Assembly (NCBI RefSeq): GCF_014202695.1
Contig: NZ_JACHHH010000009.1
Location: forward strand, 1 to 64,000
Source of the DNA: Oribacterium sinus
GTDB lineage: Bacteria > Bacillota > Clostridia > Lachnospirales > Lachnospiraceae
DNA length: 64,000 nt
Direction: 5' to 3'
The notes under the pieces were generated by a model. The model had not been told where the DNA came from, did not search any database, and worked only from the letters and a program-made list of their open reading frames with translations. This document shows positions 36,276-45,421 of the stretch, piece by piece (position 1 is the first letter of the stretch; every line of letters begins with the position of its first letter). The position numbers and the translations under genes were made by a program.

Positions 36276-39200
36276 CTACGCTACCTGCCAAGCACCATCC
36301 GGGCCAAGAGTATAGCCCTGAACCTTAGTATTGAAAAGCATCTTTCCGTTATCCGCTCCGGCCTGAGGGTTCAGATAGTACCACTTGCCTTTAAGCTCCT
36401 GCCAACCGGTACGCATCTTGCCATTTTCCGCACCGACCTCTTCACTGAAGTAATACCAGAAGCCGCGAATCTCTTTCCAGCCAAGGCTCATCTTTCCCTG
36501 CTCACTGCCTTCATTTTCTTCAAAATAATACCAGGCATTGTTATAGAAAAGCCAACCGGTGAACATATAGCCTTCTTGATTAAAATAGTACCAACGATTA
36601 TTCATCCATAACCACTGTGATTTCGGGTAGCTTCCATCCGGATTTAAAATCCACCAGCCCTTTGCGTCTCTTTGCCAGTTTACATTGGACGGCAGATTGC
36701 GGTCTGCCCCTAAAACCATCGGTGTCCCGCTGTTACCGCTTGAACTGCTTCCTCCTCCGGAACCGCCACTACCTCCGGAACTACCGCCTCTGCCGGAGCC
36801 GCCATTGCCACTTCCGGAATAAGACGGAATCGGTGCTTCTCCGGAATCATCCGGCTTGTAGTCCGTAAAAAGCGGGTTCACATATCGTGTACCAATTTTC
36901 ACGGAAGAGTGATTTTCTATACGATTCTTTCCCTTATAGCTCATCTGATCTTTATAGAAAGCGCCTGTCCCGATAGCTGTAACGGAGGAGGGAATCGTGA
37001 TGGTATTGCTTTCTTTTAAGTCACGGAAAGCACTTTCCCCGATACTTTCCAGTCCATCCGGCAAGGATAAATCTCCCTTGTAAGAAAGATTACGAAAAGC
37101 GGAATTCCCTATTTTCTTTAAATTCTTCGGGAAGACAAGATTGCCTCCTATCGATTTTTTATAAAAAACAGAATCCCCTATTTCTACGATAGAATCCGGC
37201 AACACTAAACCCTTCTTAATGTAAGTGATACCTTCCAAGGCATGGGGATCCAAGGCAGTAATATTCCCCTTTAATTCCAGATGCGCTTCCCTTCCGAGAG
37301 CATGCAAGAGCTTATTCCATGAGCGAAGTTCTCCGTTTGCAGTAAGACCCTGCATCCGCCCGTTACCTTCTATTGTAAGCGTATAGGGGTTCTTTTCTCC
37401 TGTTAATTGCCAGCTAAAATTCCCGTCGCTGCGAGGAAGGCGTGCCTCATCCGATACCGTAATCACTTTTTGCAACAATTGCGTCTCACTATATGGTTTG
37501 GTGCTTCCTCCCGGACTCATTAAAAATGTACAATAGTAGGTGTGTCCCGGTAGAAAGGAAGATAGTCCTGTATCCCTTAAATCAAACAGATAAGAAGTAA
37601 ATGTCTTATTTGTTCCGGGAAGCCGCCATCCGTTTCCGCTTGAAAAAAAGATCAGTCTCAGGTCTCTATTCAGACTTCCACTGTCATCTGTAAAGTTCTT
37701 TACCGTAACCGCTTCGCTTGGATCTTCTGTCGTATACAGATAAAAGTTTGCATATTCATTCCCTTCCGTCTCCAACTCAAAGAAACATTTATTGATTTCC
37801 GGAAGTGTATAAAACTGTACATTTTTCATGGAAATGTTAGACTCTTTACCTTCCTGTTCTTCTTTCGCAACATTTTGCTGCACGGAAGTAAACGTGGGAT
37901 TATACTGCCTGCTTCCTTTCTCACTCATAAATACCGGAGAATGATTGATAATCGTATTTTTCTTTTCATTTCCCTTAGACTTGTAAAATGCCTTCTCTCC
38001 AATCCTCCGCACGGAAGCCGGAATCGTGACATCTCCTAAGTTTTCTGAATGATAAAAGGCATGGTCCGGTATTTCCGTAAAGGTAGAAGGAAGACTCACC
38101 GTCTCCAGATGTTCCATGCTGCCAAAGGCTTCCACCTCCACATGCAGCTTTTCTATTCCTTCTTCTATAATGACTCTCCGAATCTTATCTTTATAAGGTT
38201 CCCATGGAGCCAGTTCAAATGCATCCGTTTCCCCTCTTCCACGTAGTGTCAGAGTCATATCATTTCCGGATCCGCTTAAACTATATTCAATCTCCTTCCC
38301 TGCTCTTCCACTAAGAGATGCTTTCTGTACGATAATTCTGTATTCTTTTTTTTGCTCCCCCAGATCATCTTTTATGGTTATCAGCAATCTGGCTATTCCT
38401 TCGTGCAATGCCTCAATGGCGACCTGCCCATCCCCGTCATGCTTTAGGCGAATAGCAGCAGGATCCGTCTCTTTCATCGCTTCACAACGCAAAACATCAT
38501 AGTTAAGCAGTTTATAAAGACTGATTGTGTCTCCTAGCTCCACCGCTACCGTATCCGAAAAAGAATTTTCTTTTTTAACCAAAGAAACAGCAAATAAGGA
38601 GAAATGCTCTGCCGATACCTCTACTGCACTTCCCTTCTCCTCTATCTTTTCTGCCGCGAGCTTCTCTGCCTCTGCATCTACGCTGTCCAGATGAAACACG
38701 GAAATCTGCTTTTCCCCATCCTCCTGTAAAAAGGGAATATTGGAAAATTGAACCTTCACTTCCCCTTTCGTATTATCCGGCTGCACTTCTTCTCCATCCT
38801 TGTTGAGCACGGAGATATCGAAAATCACGCTCTGAACAAGATTTTTTTGATCCTCCTCAAGCTTCTCTTTTACAGCGGAATCCACTTTCTGTTCCTCAAC
38901 TTTAGAGAGCTTTCTTACTCGTAAAGTCGCGTCCTTTGGAAATACCCCGGAATCAGCCTGCACCGTAACAAGCACACCGGAAAGTTCTTTTTCTGCATAA
39001 AATGCGTTCTCTTCTGTAGCTTCAGACTCTATTTCCGAAATTTCTTTTTCGATTTCATTTTTTTCTTCGACTACATTTTTTCCCATTACGGTTTCTTTAA
39101 GTGCATCTTCTTCAAGTGCATTTTCTTCCATCACGTTTTCAGAATAAGTTGTACTCTTTTCTTCCGGAAAACTTTGCTTTATTCCTTCAGACAGTACCGT

Positions 39201-39293
39201 CTCATTTGCAATAGTTGCTGCAGAAACATAGGTGGAAAAGCTGCAAGATAATGCCAGAAGTAATGCCAATGCTTTTTTTGCTCTTTTTCTCAT
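36276..39293 (-). CDS. BspA-like leucine-rich-repeat surface protein with wall-binding repeats
   Basis: 1005-residue exported protein. I chose the ATG at 39293 because GAGGAG lies 4-5 bases before it and gives a proper signal peptide (MRKRAKKALALLLALSCSFS); the longer frame adds an unlikely leader. After an acidic region (about 40-80) come undetermined domains, two BspA/LRR_5 blocks (about 378-438 and 683-781; VRRIGEKAFY, LESIGESAFRDL, VTAIGTGAFY), a Gly/Ser linker (about 821-851) and aromatic wall-binding repeats (about 868-1005; GWLFYNNAWYYF, GWKEIRGFWYYF). BspA-type proteins in oral and gut bacteria bind host or bacterial surfaces. It is transcribed away from the relB-like gene. Confidence 0.87.
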   Translation of the reverse strand: MRKRAKKALALLLALSCSFSTYVSAATIANETVLSEGIKQSFPEEKSTTYSENVMEENALEEDALKETVMGKNVVEEKNEIEKEISEIESEATEENAFYAEKELSGVLVTVQADSGVFPKDATLRVRKLSKVEEQKVDSAVKEKLEEDQKNLVQSVIFDISVLNKDGEEVQPDNTKGEVKVQFSNIPFLQEDGEKQISVFHLDSVDAEAEKLAAEKIEEKGSAVEVSAEHFSLFAVSLVKKENSFSDTVAVELGDTISLYKLLNYDVLRCEAMKETDPAAIRLKHDGDGQVAIEALHEGIARLLITIKDDLGEQKKEYRIIVQKASLSGRAGKEIEYSLSGSGNDMTLTLRGRGETDAFELAPWEPYKDKIRRVIIEEGIEKLHVEVEAFGSMEHLETVSLPSTFTEIPDHAFYHSENLGDVTIPASVRRIGEKAFYKSKGNEKKNTIINHSPVFMSEKGSRQYNPTFTSVQQNVAKEEQEGKESNISMKNVQFYTLPEINKCFFELETEGNEYANFYLYTTEDPSEAVTVKNFTDDSGSLNRDLRLIFFSSGNGWRLPGTNKTFTSYLFDLRDTGLSSFLPGHTYYCTFLMSPGGSTKPYSETQLLQKVITVSDEARLPRSDGNFSWQLTGEKNPYTLTIEGNGRMQGLTANGELRSWNKLLHALGREAHLELKGNITALDPHALEGITYIKKGLVLPDSIVEIGDSVFYKKSIGGNLVFPKNLKKIGNSAFRNLSYKGDLSLPDGLESIGESAFRDLKESNTITIPSSVTAIGTGAFYKDQMSYKGKNRIENHSSVKIGTRYVNPLFTDYKPDDSGEAPIPSYSGSGNGGSGRGGSSGGSGGSGGGSSSSGNSGTPMVLGADRNLPSNVNWQRDAKGWWILNPDGSYPKSQWLWMNNRWYYFNQEGYMFTGWLFYNNAWYYFEENEGSEQGKMSLGWKEIRGFWYYFSEEVGAENGKMRTGWQELKGKWYYLNPQAGADNGKMLFNTKVQGYTLGPDGAWQVA

Positions 39294-39417
39294 TTTTCTC
39301 CTCATATATTGTTTTACAAGTTCACATTTGGCTTCTGTAGAAAAGAATACCACATGCATTAAATTATAGCAATCTTTCCGTTTTTTAAGAAAATATTTTA
39401 AAGTCATTAAAGTAATC

Positions 39418-39536
39418 TGTAATGCAAAACATAAAATCCACCTATATAAAAATTAGTCAATCTATTTTATTGCTTACAGCACTCTTGAAAAACTATAAAA
39501 TAAATATATCGCAATATTCATTACATTTGCATTACA
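39418..39536. promoter_or_regulatory. 11-bp inverted sites in the divergent region
   Basis: TGTAATGCAAA (39418-39428) and its exact complement TTTGCATTACA (39526-39536) point toward the LRR surface gene and the relB-like gene respectively. They may be sites for one regulator, or belong to the promoters of the two genes (TTACAG...TAAAAT on the minus strand near the first). Confidence 0.4.
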
Positions 39537-39579
39537 ATAGAAAATACGAAATTTTTGATAAGAAAGGAATAGAGAAGCT

Positions 39580-39846
39580 ATGGGACAGGCGGTAAATGTG
39601 AACTTTCGTTTGGATGCAGAAGATAAAAAGAATATGGAGCAGGTATGTACAGAATTGGGATTGAGTATGAGCGCTGCTTTTACCATATTTGCAAAGAAGG
39701 TGGGAAGGGAACATAGAATTCCTTTTGATGTTTCCGTGGATCCATTTTATAGTGAAAGTAATATAAAGGAGTTAAAAAGACGTATCGAGAGTGTGCGTTC
39801 AGGCAAGAGTACATTAGAGGAACATGATTTGATAGAGGTGGATTAA
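39580..39846 (+). CDS. RelB/DinJ-family antitoxin
   Basis: 88-residue ribbon-helix-helix protein: VNVNFRLDAEDKKNMEQVC followed by GLSMSAAFTIFAKKV is the RelB/DinJ fold. Such antitoxins bind their own promoter and neutralise a RelE/YoeB-type RNase. AGAAAGGAATAG precedes ATG 39580. The stop overlaps an ATG (TAATG) of a decayed toxin gene, so the antitoxin is now without a working local partner. It could still guard against incoming related toxins. Confidence 0.9.
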   Translation: MGQAVNVNFRLDAEDKKNMEQVCTELGLSMSAAFTIFAKKVGREHRIPFDVSVDPFYSESNIKELKRRIESVRSGKSTLEEHDLIEVD

Positions 39847-39999
39847 TGGCTATCAATGCATAGGAAAACCGGAGCCACTGAAGGGAGACCTCAGTGGCTA
39901 TTGGAGTGTTCATATTGATGAAAAAATAGAATTGTATTTCGCATCACGGAAAAGAATATAGAAATTATGCAGTGCGGTTCACATTATTATGACAAATAA
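39846..39999 (+). pseudogene. decayed Txe/YoeB-family toxin
   Basis: The coupled ATG (39846) gives only MAINA before a stop. In another frame from 39860 the text GKPEPLKGDLSGYW is the classic Txe/YoeB middle motif. After a one-base loss in the A-run near 39923 the frame shifts to RIVFRITEKNIEIMQCGSHY and ends at TAA 39997-39999, the classic C-terminus. So about 40-50 residues are deleted after the start and one frameshift follows. The toxin cannot be made. Confidence 0.85.
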
Positions 40000-40000
40000 T

Positions 40001-42028
40001 TTATTTCACTACTTCCACCGAATCCGGCAGCAACTCCGCATTTACGATGGGGTTTCCGCTCATTTTCACCTTCTTTAGGTTCGGAAGATTCCGAAGAACG
40101 GAAATGTCGGAGATATAGTTATTCGAAAAATCCACTTCCTCCAGGCTGGTCAGGCCATCCAGACAATCCAGGCTTTGCAGTTTATTATTACTGATATCGA
40201 GACTCTTTAAGGCCTTGTAATGAGAAAGGAAAGGTTTAATATTGGCGGAAAAATCTTCCGACTCGTTATCTATATTCCTAAGAATAGCCTGTGTGAGGGT
40301 CAGGCTCTCCACCGTGTTGTCATCCGCCATGCGGCTTAGGGAAACGGGAAGGACAGGGTCACTACTTGCTGCTTGTTTTTTGTTCGGGGTGAAAAGAAGT
40401 TCTTTGACCCCGGTATTCGTAAACGTCTCTGTATAATCCTTATAACGGCTGAAGGGGGAATCCTGAAATTCCAGCCTTGAAAGAGAGGGAAGTGCCCGAA
40501 GGACAGACCCGAGGTCCGGCTCCACCTCATCGATAATGCCGTTTCCTATGATGGTAAGGTTCGTTAAAGCATTCATTCCCTGCAGGAAATCGGCGCTGTA
40601 TTCACTACCATAGTTATCGATGGTGAGATTCTTTATGGAAGGCATGTGGGAAATGGAATCTCGGTCCATGGAATAACACTTCACATTTTCCAGCGCGCTT
40701 AACCCGTGTAAGTCGGGAACATCATACGTGTGATAGCTGATGGAAAGTGTCTGTAAAGAACTGAGGGTGCTTAGCGCATTGACATTTTCCAGAGAAGAGC
40801 AGTCAATGGAGAGGCTATTTAAGGAAAGATGCCCCGATAAACCGTCCAGATTCAAAATCGAAAGATCTTCCAAGTTCAAGGACTTTAATTTCGGCATGTT
40901 CTGCACGAAGTTTAAGTCCTTCACATCCTTTAAATTCCGTAAGGAAAGCTGTTCCAGCTGGGGCATACCGGAAAGCACCCCGAGATTTTCCACGGTAGAA
41001 TCCTTCGTTCCCAGTAAGTCCAGATTGCTTAGGCTACTTAAAGAAGAAAGAGGGGAAAGATCTGTGGGCGTATCTCCATAAAGCCCCAGAGCAAGGGTCT
41101 TTAGATTGGGAAAATTCCGGAGGAAAAGTAGTCCTTTGCTATAGTCATCATCTACGTGAACCGTAAGCTCTTCCAGAGAAGAAAATGCCTTAAAGGGTGC
41201 GTCCGGGTCTTTCTCTTCTGTATTCTCGTCGGAGTAGGAATCATCGGTAGCATCATCGTCCAAAGTAATGTTGTAGAGTCCAAGAATCTGCTCGGGATTC
41301 GCGAAAAGCTTCGAGATAGTTTGAAAGTTCTCATTTTCTCCGGAATAATAGCGGAGATTGATCAGACTCTTTAGAGTATTCGCATCGGCGTTGGCGCTAT
41401 AGTCGAAATGCACTTGATATCCCAAGGAGAGCTTGATTAGACCTGTAAAAATCTGCATATCCGCTTCATCGATGGTATCTGTTATAGGAAAATAAAGCGT
41501 CTCCGGATCCTTGGCCGTGCCGTCCTCATTCATAGACTTTGCATAGTCAAACCGCCACTTCTCCGTTTGGTCGGAACCGGCATTGCTGACCTTATGAATG
41601 GACAGGAAAGCGAGGGAGTTATAATCCTCTCTTGTAATATCCTTCAAGCTCTTTCCGAAGGCCGATTCTACGAAGCTTTTTACGGTTTCATCCTCCGGCA
41701 CAGTACGAAACTTTGCCGTAGTCAGAGTTACGCTTTTATGAGGCGCACGAAATGTGTTGCTGACGAAAAGTATGAAGATGGCAGATAGTATTGTACCTAT
41801 AAGGACAATCGTCTGTACTGCACTGAGTTCCTGCCTTGCTGGAGGAGCACTTCTTTGCTGTCCCATATTGACATTATCAATATGAATGTTCTGGGTGATA
41901 TTCGGCTTGGTAGGCTCAATGTAGACCTTGGTTTTACAATATTCGCAGGTAACGAAGCCTTCCTTCATCCCCTCCGGAATTTCTAAGGTGCCGTGACAGT
42001 TGGGACATTCCATTTTTGTAAGAGTCAT
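40001..42028 (-). CDS. zinc-ribbon, single-span membrane protein with leucine-rich repeats
   Basis: 675 residues from ATG 42028, which follows GAAGGAG; the longer frame has no site. A zinc ribbon opens the protein (CPNC at 8-11, CEYC at 28-31), a membrane span lies at about 71-91, and from about residue 280 to the end runs a set of 22-residue internalin-like leucine-rich repeats (LKSLNLEDLSILNLDGLSG and similar). The ribbon would be cytoplasmic and the repeats outside. Function is unknown; a role in binding is inferred from the repeats. It ends one base from the toxin remnant. Confidence 0.8.
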   Translation of the reverse strand: MTLTKMECPNCHGTLEIPEGMKEGFVTCEYCKTKVYIEPTKPNITQNIHIDNVNMGQQRSAPPARQELSAVQTIVLIGTILSAIFILFVSNTFRAPHKSVTLTTAKFRTVPEDETVKSFVESAFGKSLKDITREDYNSLAFLSIHKVSNAGSDQTEKWRFDYAKSMNEDGTAKDPETLYFPITDTIDEADMQIFTGLIKLSLGYQVHFDYSANADANTLKSLINLRYYSGENENFQTISKLFANPEQILGLYNITLDDDATDDSYSDENTEEKDPDAPFKAFSSLEELTVHVDDDYSKGLLFLRNFPNLKTLALGLYGDTPTDLSPLSSLSSLSNLDLLGTKDSTVENLGVLSGMPQLEQLSLRNLKDVKDLNFVQNMPKLKSLNLEDLSILNLDGLSGHLSLNSLSIDCSSLENVNALSTLSSLQTLSISYHTYDVPDLHGLSALENVKCYSMDRDSISHMPSIKNLTIDNYGSEYSADFLQGMNALTNLTIIGNGIIDEVEPDLGSVLRALPSLSRLEFQDSPFSRYKDYTETFTNTGVKELLFTPNKKQAASSDPVLPVSLSRMADDNTVESLTLTQAILRNIDNESEDFSANIKPFLSHYKALKSLDISNNKLQSLDCLDGLTSLEEVDFSNNYISDISVLRNLPNLKKVKMSGNPIVNAELLPDSVEVVK

Positions 42029-42104
42029 TGCTTTACACTCCTTCTTGTATTCTGACTTTTTCAGTATAGCACGGCAGTGGGGCTTTGGGCAGTATTTCCA
42101 CCTT

Positions 42105-42153
42105 CTTTTTGAAGGCTTATTGAAGGGGATAAAGAAAAAAGTTACAATAAGAA
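42105..42153 (+). promoter_or_regulatory. duplicated promoter block, copy 1
   Basis: A 49-base block holding TTGAAG (42120-42125), a 17-base spacer and TACAAT (42143-42148). It is repeated at 43285-43333 with about five changes. Copy 1 stands ~35 bases before a GGAGG site and the degraded front of the KilA-N gene. Confidence 0.75.
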
Positions 42154-42298
42154 CATTATTTAATTTTAACAAATTTAAGGCATCGTTATAGGAGGCAGAA
42201 ATTGCAGAGGATTCCTATTCCGGAAAAGCATTGCACAGCGAAGTTTAGGATATCTTTTCTCTTATAGTGATGATCCACGATTTGTTATTCAAAATTGG

Positions 42299-43003
42299 AT
42301 GAGAAACCGAAACACATTGGAGTTCATAGGATTGTGGGAAGCTCTCAATAACGAAAATTTTAACCGTGTGCAATTCGACACGTTTAGAAATGAAGCGGGA
42401 TTAAATAGATTCACTATGACTCCCCAAAAATGGATAGAATCTACTAATGCTATTGGAATTATAGCTAAGGCAGGAAGATATGGCGGCACATATGCACACT
42501 ATGATATTGCGATGGAGTTTGCATCATGGTTATCACCGGAGTTTAAGCTGTATATTATTCAAGATTACAAGAGACTTAAATCAGATGAAAATTCCAGATT
42601 ATCACTTGGTTGGAATTTAAATAGGGAAATTTCAAAGATTAATTACAAAATCCATACAGATGCTATCAAGGAATATCTATTAGCTGATTTAACAAATGAG
42701 CAACTATCCTATAAGTATGCAAGTGAAGCAGATATGCTAAATGTTGCATTATTTAACAAGAGATCCAAACAGTGGCGTGATGAAAATCCGGAACTTAAAG
42801 GCAATATGCGAGATTATGCAAGTCTGAATGAGTTACTGGTGCTTGCAAATATGGAAAGCTACAACGCTGTTTTAATCAGCAAAGGTATGGAACAAAAAGA
42901 AAGAATGATAGAACTTAGAAAACTAGCAAGAACACAGCTTGGATCACTAGAAAAACTAAATTCTATAGGGCTTAAAAGCTTAGAGGATAAGACCAAGAAA
43001 TAA
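42299..43003 (+). pseudogene. KilA-N domain protein with degraded N-terminus
   Basis: The visible 234 residues carry a KilA-N DNA-binding-type domain of phage/plasmid origin (EFIGLWEALNNENFN, GGTYAHYDIAMEFASWLSPE). The domain normally begins earlier: in frame before ATG 42299 the text SDDPRFVIQNW fits the family, but before that the expected YISLTDIARYK part is missing or scrambled and no start codon fits the GGAGG at 42191-42195. So the front is damaged. A shortened protein from ATG 42299 is possible but lacks a ribosome site. The C-terminal ~80 residues are intact. Confidence 0.65.
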
Positions 43004-43091
43004 AGGGGAATAAACTATGAGATGGATATTCAAAATCATATTTTTTTCGTAAATGGTCAATAACCTGTCATTTTTTTCTCTCCACAAAAAA

Positions 43092-43171
43092 TGAGATAAT
43101 CGTGAAAAGTGTGAAAAGTTGAACGCACTTTTTCCACTTTACAAACTTTTCCCACTTTGCACACTATCTCA
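43092..43171. repeat. imperfect inverted repeat in the accessory region
   Basis: TGAGATAATCGTGAAAAGTG... (43092-43120) and its near-complement ending CACACTATCTCA (43144-43171) pair over about 25 of 29 bases with a 23-base loop. GTGAAAAGT-like words recur within it. It occupies part of the 512-base gap 43004-43515, together with promoter copy 2 and the hsdS remnant; 43004-43090 shows nothing. Confidence 0.6.
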
Positions 43172-43284
43172 GGGAGGAAATCATTTGGCAAAAATCTTTG
43201 CAAGGACATAAACTGGAACAAGACATTCATAAGTCTATATGATAGAGTTGCCAACGATTACTTGACAGTAACGTAATTAAGGCC

Positions 43285-43333
43285 TTTTTTGAAGGCTTAT
43301 TGAAGCGGATAAAGAAAAAAGCTACAATAAGGG
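43285..43333 (+). promoter_or_regulatory. duplicated promoter block, copy 2
   Basis: Second copy of the block at 42105-42153, with TTGAAG (43300-43305), a 17-base spacer and TACAAT (43323-43328). It now stands before the hsdS remnant and drives, most simply, the DUF3990 gene pair. Confidence 0.75.
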
Positions 43334-43382
43334 CAATGTGAGTGGAATCGACAGCCTTCCGGACACTATGCTACAAGACTTT

Positions 43383-43503
43383 ATGAATAATCGGAAAACA
43401 CCGAGAATACGGTTTTAAGGGATTTACAGATGATCTTCATCAGAGAAAGTTGGAAAAGCTAAAAATCATTAAAAAGTCTTTCTTGGAAAAGATGTTTGTT
43501 TAG
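43383..43503 (+). pseudogene. collapsed type I restriction specificity subunit (hsdS remnant)
   Basis: ATG 43383 opens MNNRKTPRIRF, the usual start of HsdS; one extra T (43416) then shifts the frame to KGFTDD. Directly after this the text LEKLKIIKKSFLEKMFV and a TAG (43501-43503) give the usual HsdS C-terminus. Both target-recognition domains (about 350 residues) are gone. No hsdR or hsdM remains nearby. Confidence 0.8.
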
Positions 43504-43515
43504 GAGGAATTGCGA

Positions 43516-44169
43516 ATGGAGCGAATTATTTTATATCATGGTAGTCCCAACCGGCAGGTTTCCCCACAATATGGTTTAGGTGATGAAAAACATGACTATG
43601 GGAAAGGCTTCTATCTTACAGAAAGTCTTAGGCTTGCAAAAGAATGGGCGGTTTGCAGACCGGATGAGCGGAATGGTTGGGTTCATAAATTTAGTCTGGA
43701 CATAACAGACCTAAGAATCTTAGACTTTCAAGAGTATAATATTCTTTCGTGGCTAGCGGAGCTGATGAAACATAGAGATGCAGCGGATTCGAAAAGATAC
43801 AGGATTTTATCCAAAAAATTTATTGAAAAATATGGAATTAATTCTGAACATTATGATGTGATTAAAGGCTGGAGGGCAAATGCTTCGTATTTCTACATTG
43901 CAAGAGAGTTTGTCCGCGATAATATAGATGTTGAAATTCTGGAGGAACTCTTGTCTTTAGGTGGGCTAGGGATCCAATACTGCATAAAATCTGAACGAGC
44001 CTATGAAAAACTGGCTGAAGTAAAAGAGGCATTGACCTGTGTGGATTTTCGAGAATTCAATGAAAAATATAATGCGAGAGATATAAGTGCAAGAGAAAAA
44101 ATGCGCAAACTGGTGGATTCCGATGCGAATAAGGTTGCGAATGTATTTAGTACGATATTAGAGGGGTAA
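43516..44169 (+). CDS. DUF3990 protein, possible ADP-ribosyltransferase-like toxin
   Basis: 217 residues from ATG 43516, 8 bases after AGGAGG, which overlaps the hsdS stop. The front reads ILYHGSPNRQV, then DYGKGFYLTES and AKEWA; this His...Gly-x-Gly-Phe-Tyr pattern recalls the H-Y part of ADP-ribosyltransferase/PARP-like folds. DUF3990 genes often sit in small two- or three-gene modules in Firmicutes. The next gene starts in a TAATG overlap, so the two are coupled. Toxin function is inference. Confidence 0.75.
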   Translation: MERIILYHGSPNRQVSPQYGLGDEKHDYGKGFYLTESLRLAKEWAVCRPDERNGWVHKFSLDITDLRILDFQEYNILSWLAELMKHRDAADSKRYRILSKKFIEKYGINSEHYDVIKGWRANASYFYIAREFVRDNIDVEILEELLSLGGLGIQYCIKSERAYEKLAEVKEALTCVDFREFNEKYNARDISAREKMRKLVDSDANKVANVFSTILEG

Positions 44170-44612
44170 TGAAGATGCAGGCATATTCAGAAGCTTATTT
44201 GGGAGATGTTGTAGAGAATCAGGGAAAGCTTTTTGATTTTGTGGCACAGAATTTTCCGGATAAAGATACCGCTGATTTTATTCAGGTTTATATGAACAGC
44301 AAAACCAGAAAAAGCATAGACGAAGGGCAAGCTTACGTAAATACTATGGATAATTCTGAATTATGGAATTATTTCTGTAAAACAGATGGTTTTACGTTAC
44401 AAAAAGGTGATTCTATGAAAGGTTTTGTGCCCGATTGGATAGGTGAATTCTATGCTTACTATCAATGGTATTACAATATTCCGAGCAGAGAAGTCATTAA
44501 AAACGTGCCGATTGATTATTTGATAAAAGCTTATGGTGGATTGCATGATCTGGATTTGGAGTTAGCGGTTAAGAAGGTTGGAACCAGATTGAAAACCACC
44601 AATATTGAGTAA
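44169..44612 (+). CDS. uncharacterised partner of the DUF3990 protein
   Basis: 147-residue soluble protein, probably mostly helical, with no domain I can name. It contains VVENQGKLFDFVAQNFPDK, DFIQVYMNSKTRKSIDEGQA and PDWIGEFYAYYQWYYN. Coupled to the DUF3990 gene by TAATG, so it may be the cognate antitoxin. Its last ~50 bases overlap, on the other strand, the eroded 3' end of an ABC ATPase gene. Confidence 0.7.
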   Translation: MKMQAYSEAYLGDVVENQGKLFDFVAQNFPDKDTADFIQVYMNSKTRKSIDEGQAYVNTMDNSELWNYFCKTDGFTLQKGDSMKGFVPDWIGEFYAYYQWYYNIPSREVIKNVPIDYLIKAYGGLHDLDLELAVKKVGTRLKTTNIE

Positions 44613-45421
44613 GCATATTTCCACCACCTCATCCGCCACCTCCTGTAAGAAGGCGTAGTCGTGAGACACAATGAAGAAGATTCGATCCTCTCGAATGGCA
44701 GACTTTAAGAGGCCGGCGATACGAAGCATATTTTTCTGATCCATGCCGCTGGTAGGTTCATCAAAAAAGAAAAGCTTTGCCTCCTGATAGAGGGTTGCGG
44801 CAAGGGCAAGACGTTGCTTCTGACCGCCGGAAAGACTCATGGGATGGCGGTCTTTTAGCGCGGAAAGTCCCAGTGCGCTAAGGAGTTCTTCTTTTGTCGC
44901 ATGATGTGGCTTTAACTTGTTTTGTTCGTTTCCTCGCTCGTCTATTATCCCCTCGCTTCTCTCTTTCAGACTTCGCCTTTGTCCTGCCCTTCCCAGCTCC
45001 ATCTCTTCTTCCACGGAGTCTCCGAATAATTGCTGATTCACGTCCTGCATAACCATCGCGGAAAGAGCAAGACGCTGTCTTTTTGAGAGTTCTTTTCCGA
45101 AAAGAGAAAAATGGCTACCTTTTTCGTTCTCTAAGCCGCTGAGCTTTCGAAGAAAGGTGGACTTGCCAATTCCGTTTTCTCCCACAATACCGTAAATTTT
45201 CCCAAAGGAAAAAGAGGCAAAGCCCTCTTCTTTATAATATCTTAGCGCTCCTTCATTTTTCCATTCCGGAAGAGAAAGGCTTGGTTTCGTTCTTGCGCGA
45301 AGCCCCATGGATTTGATATTTTCCTCCGGAAGTGCCAGAAAATCCTCTCGGGAAAATAACTTGCAGAGTCTTCCCTTTTCTAAAAAGGCCACAAGGTCTT
45401 GGATTTTTTCTCGATACGGTT
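44562..45421 (-). pseudogene. ABC ATPase fragment (second half of a tandem ECF-type ATPase)
   Basis: In frame from 45421 the text PYREKIQDLVAFLEKGRL looks like the tail of a first ATPase domain. A full second domain follows: GENGIGKST (Walker A), LSGGQKQR (signature), FFFDEP (Walker B), SHDYAF (H-loop). Two-domain ATPases of this kind power ECF-type importers. There is no start codon with a ribosome site, the first domain is missing, and the C-terminus (after VADEVVEI) runs into unrelated sequence from the DUF3990 pair. Both ends are therefore broken; a short product from GTG 45392 is conceivable but unlikely to work. Confidence 0.7.
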
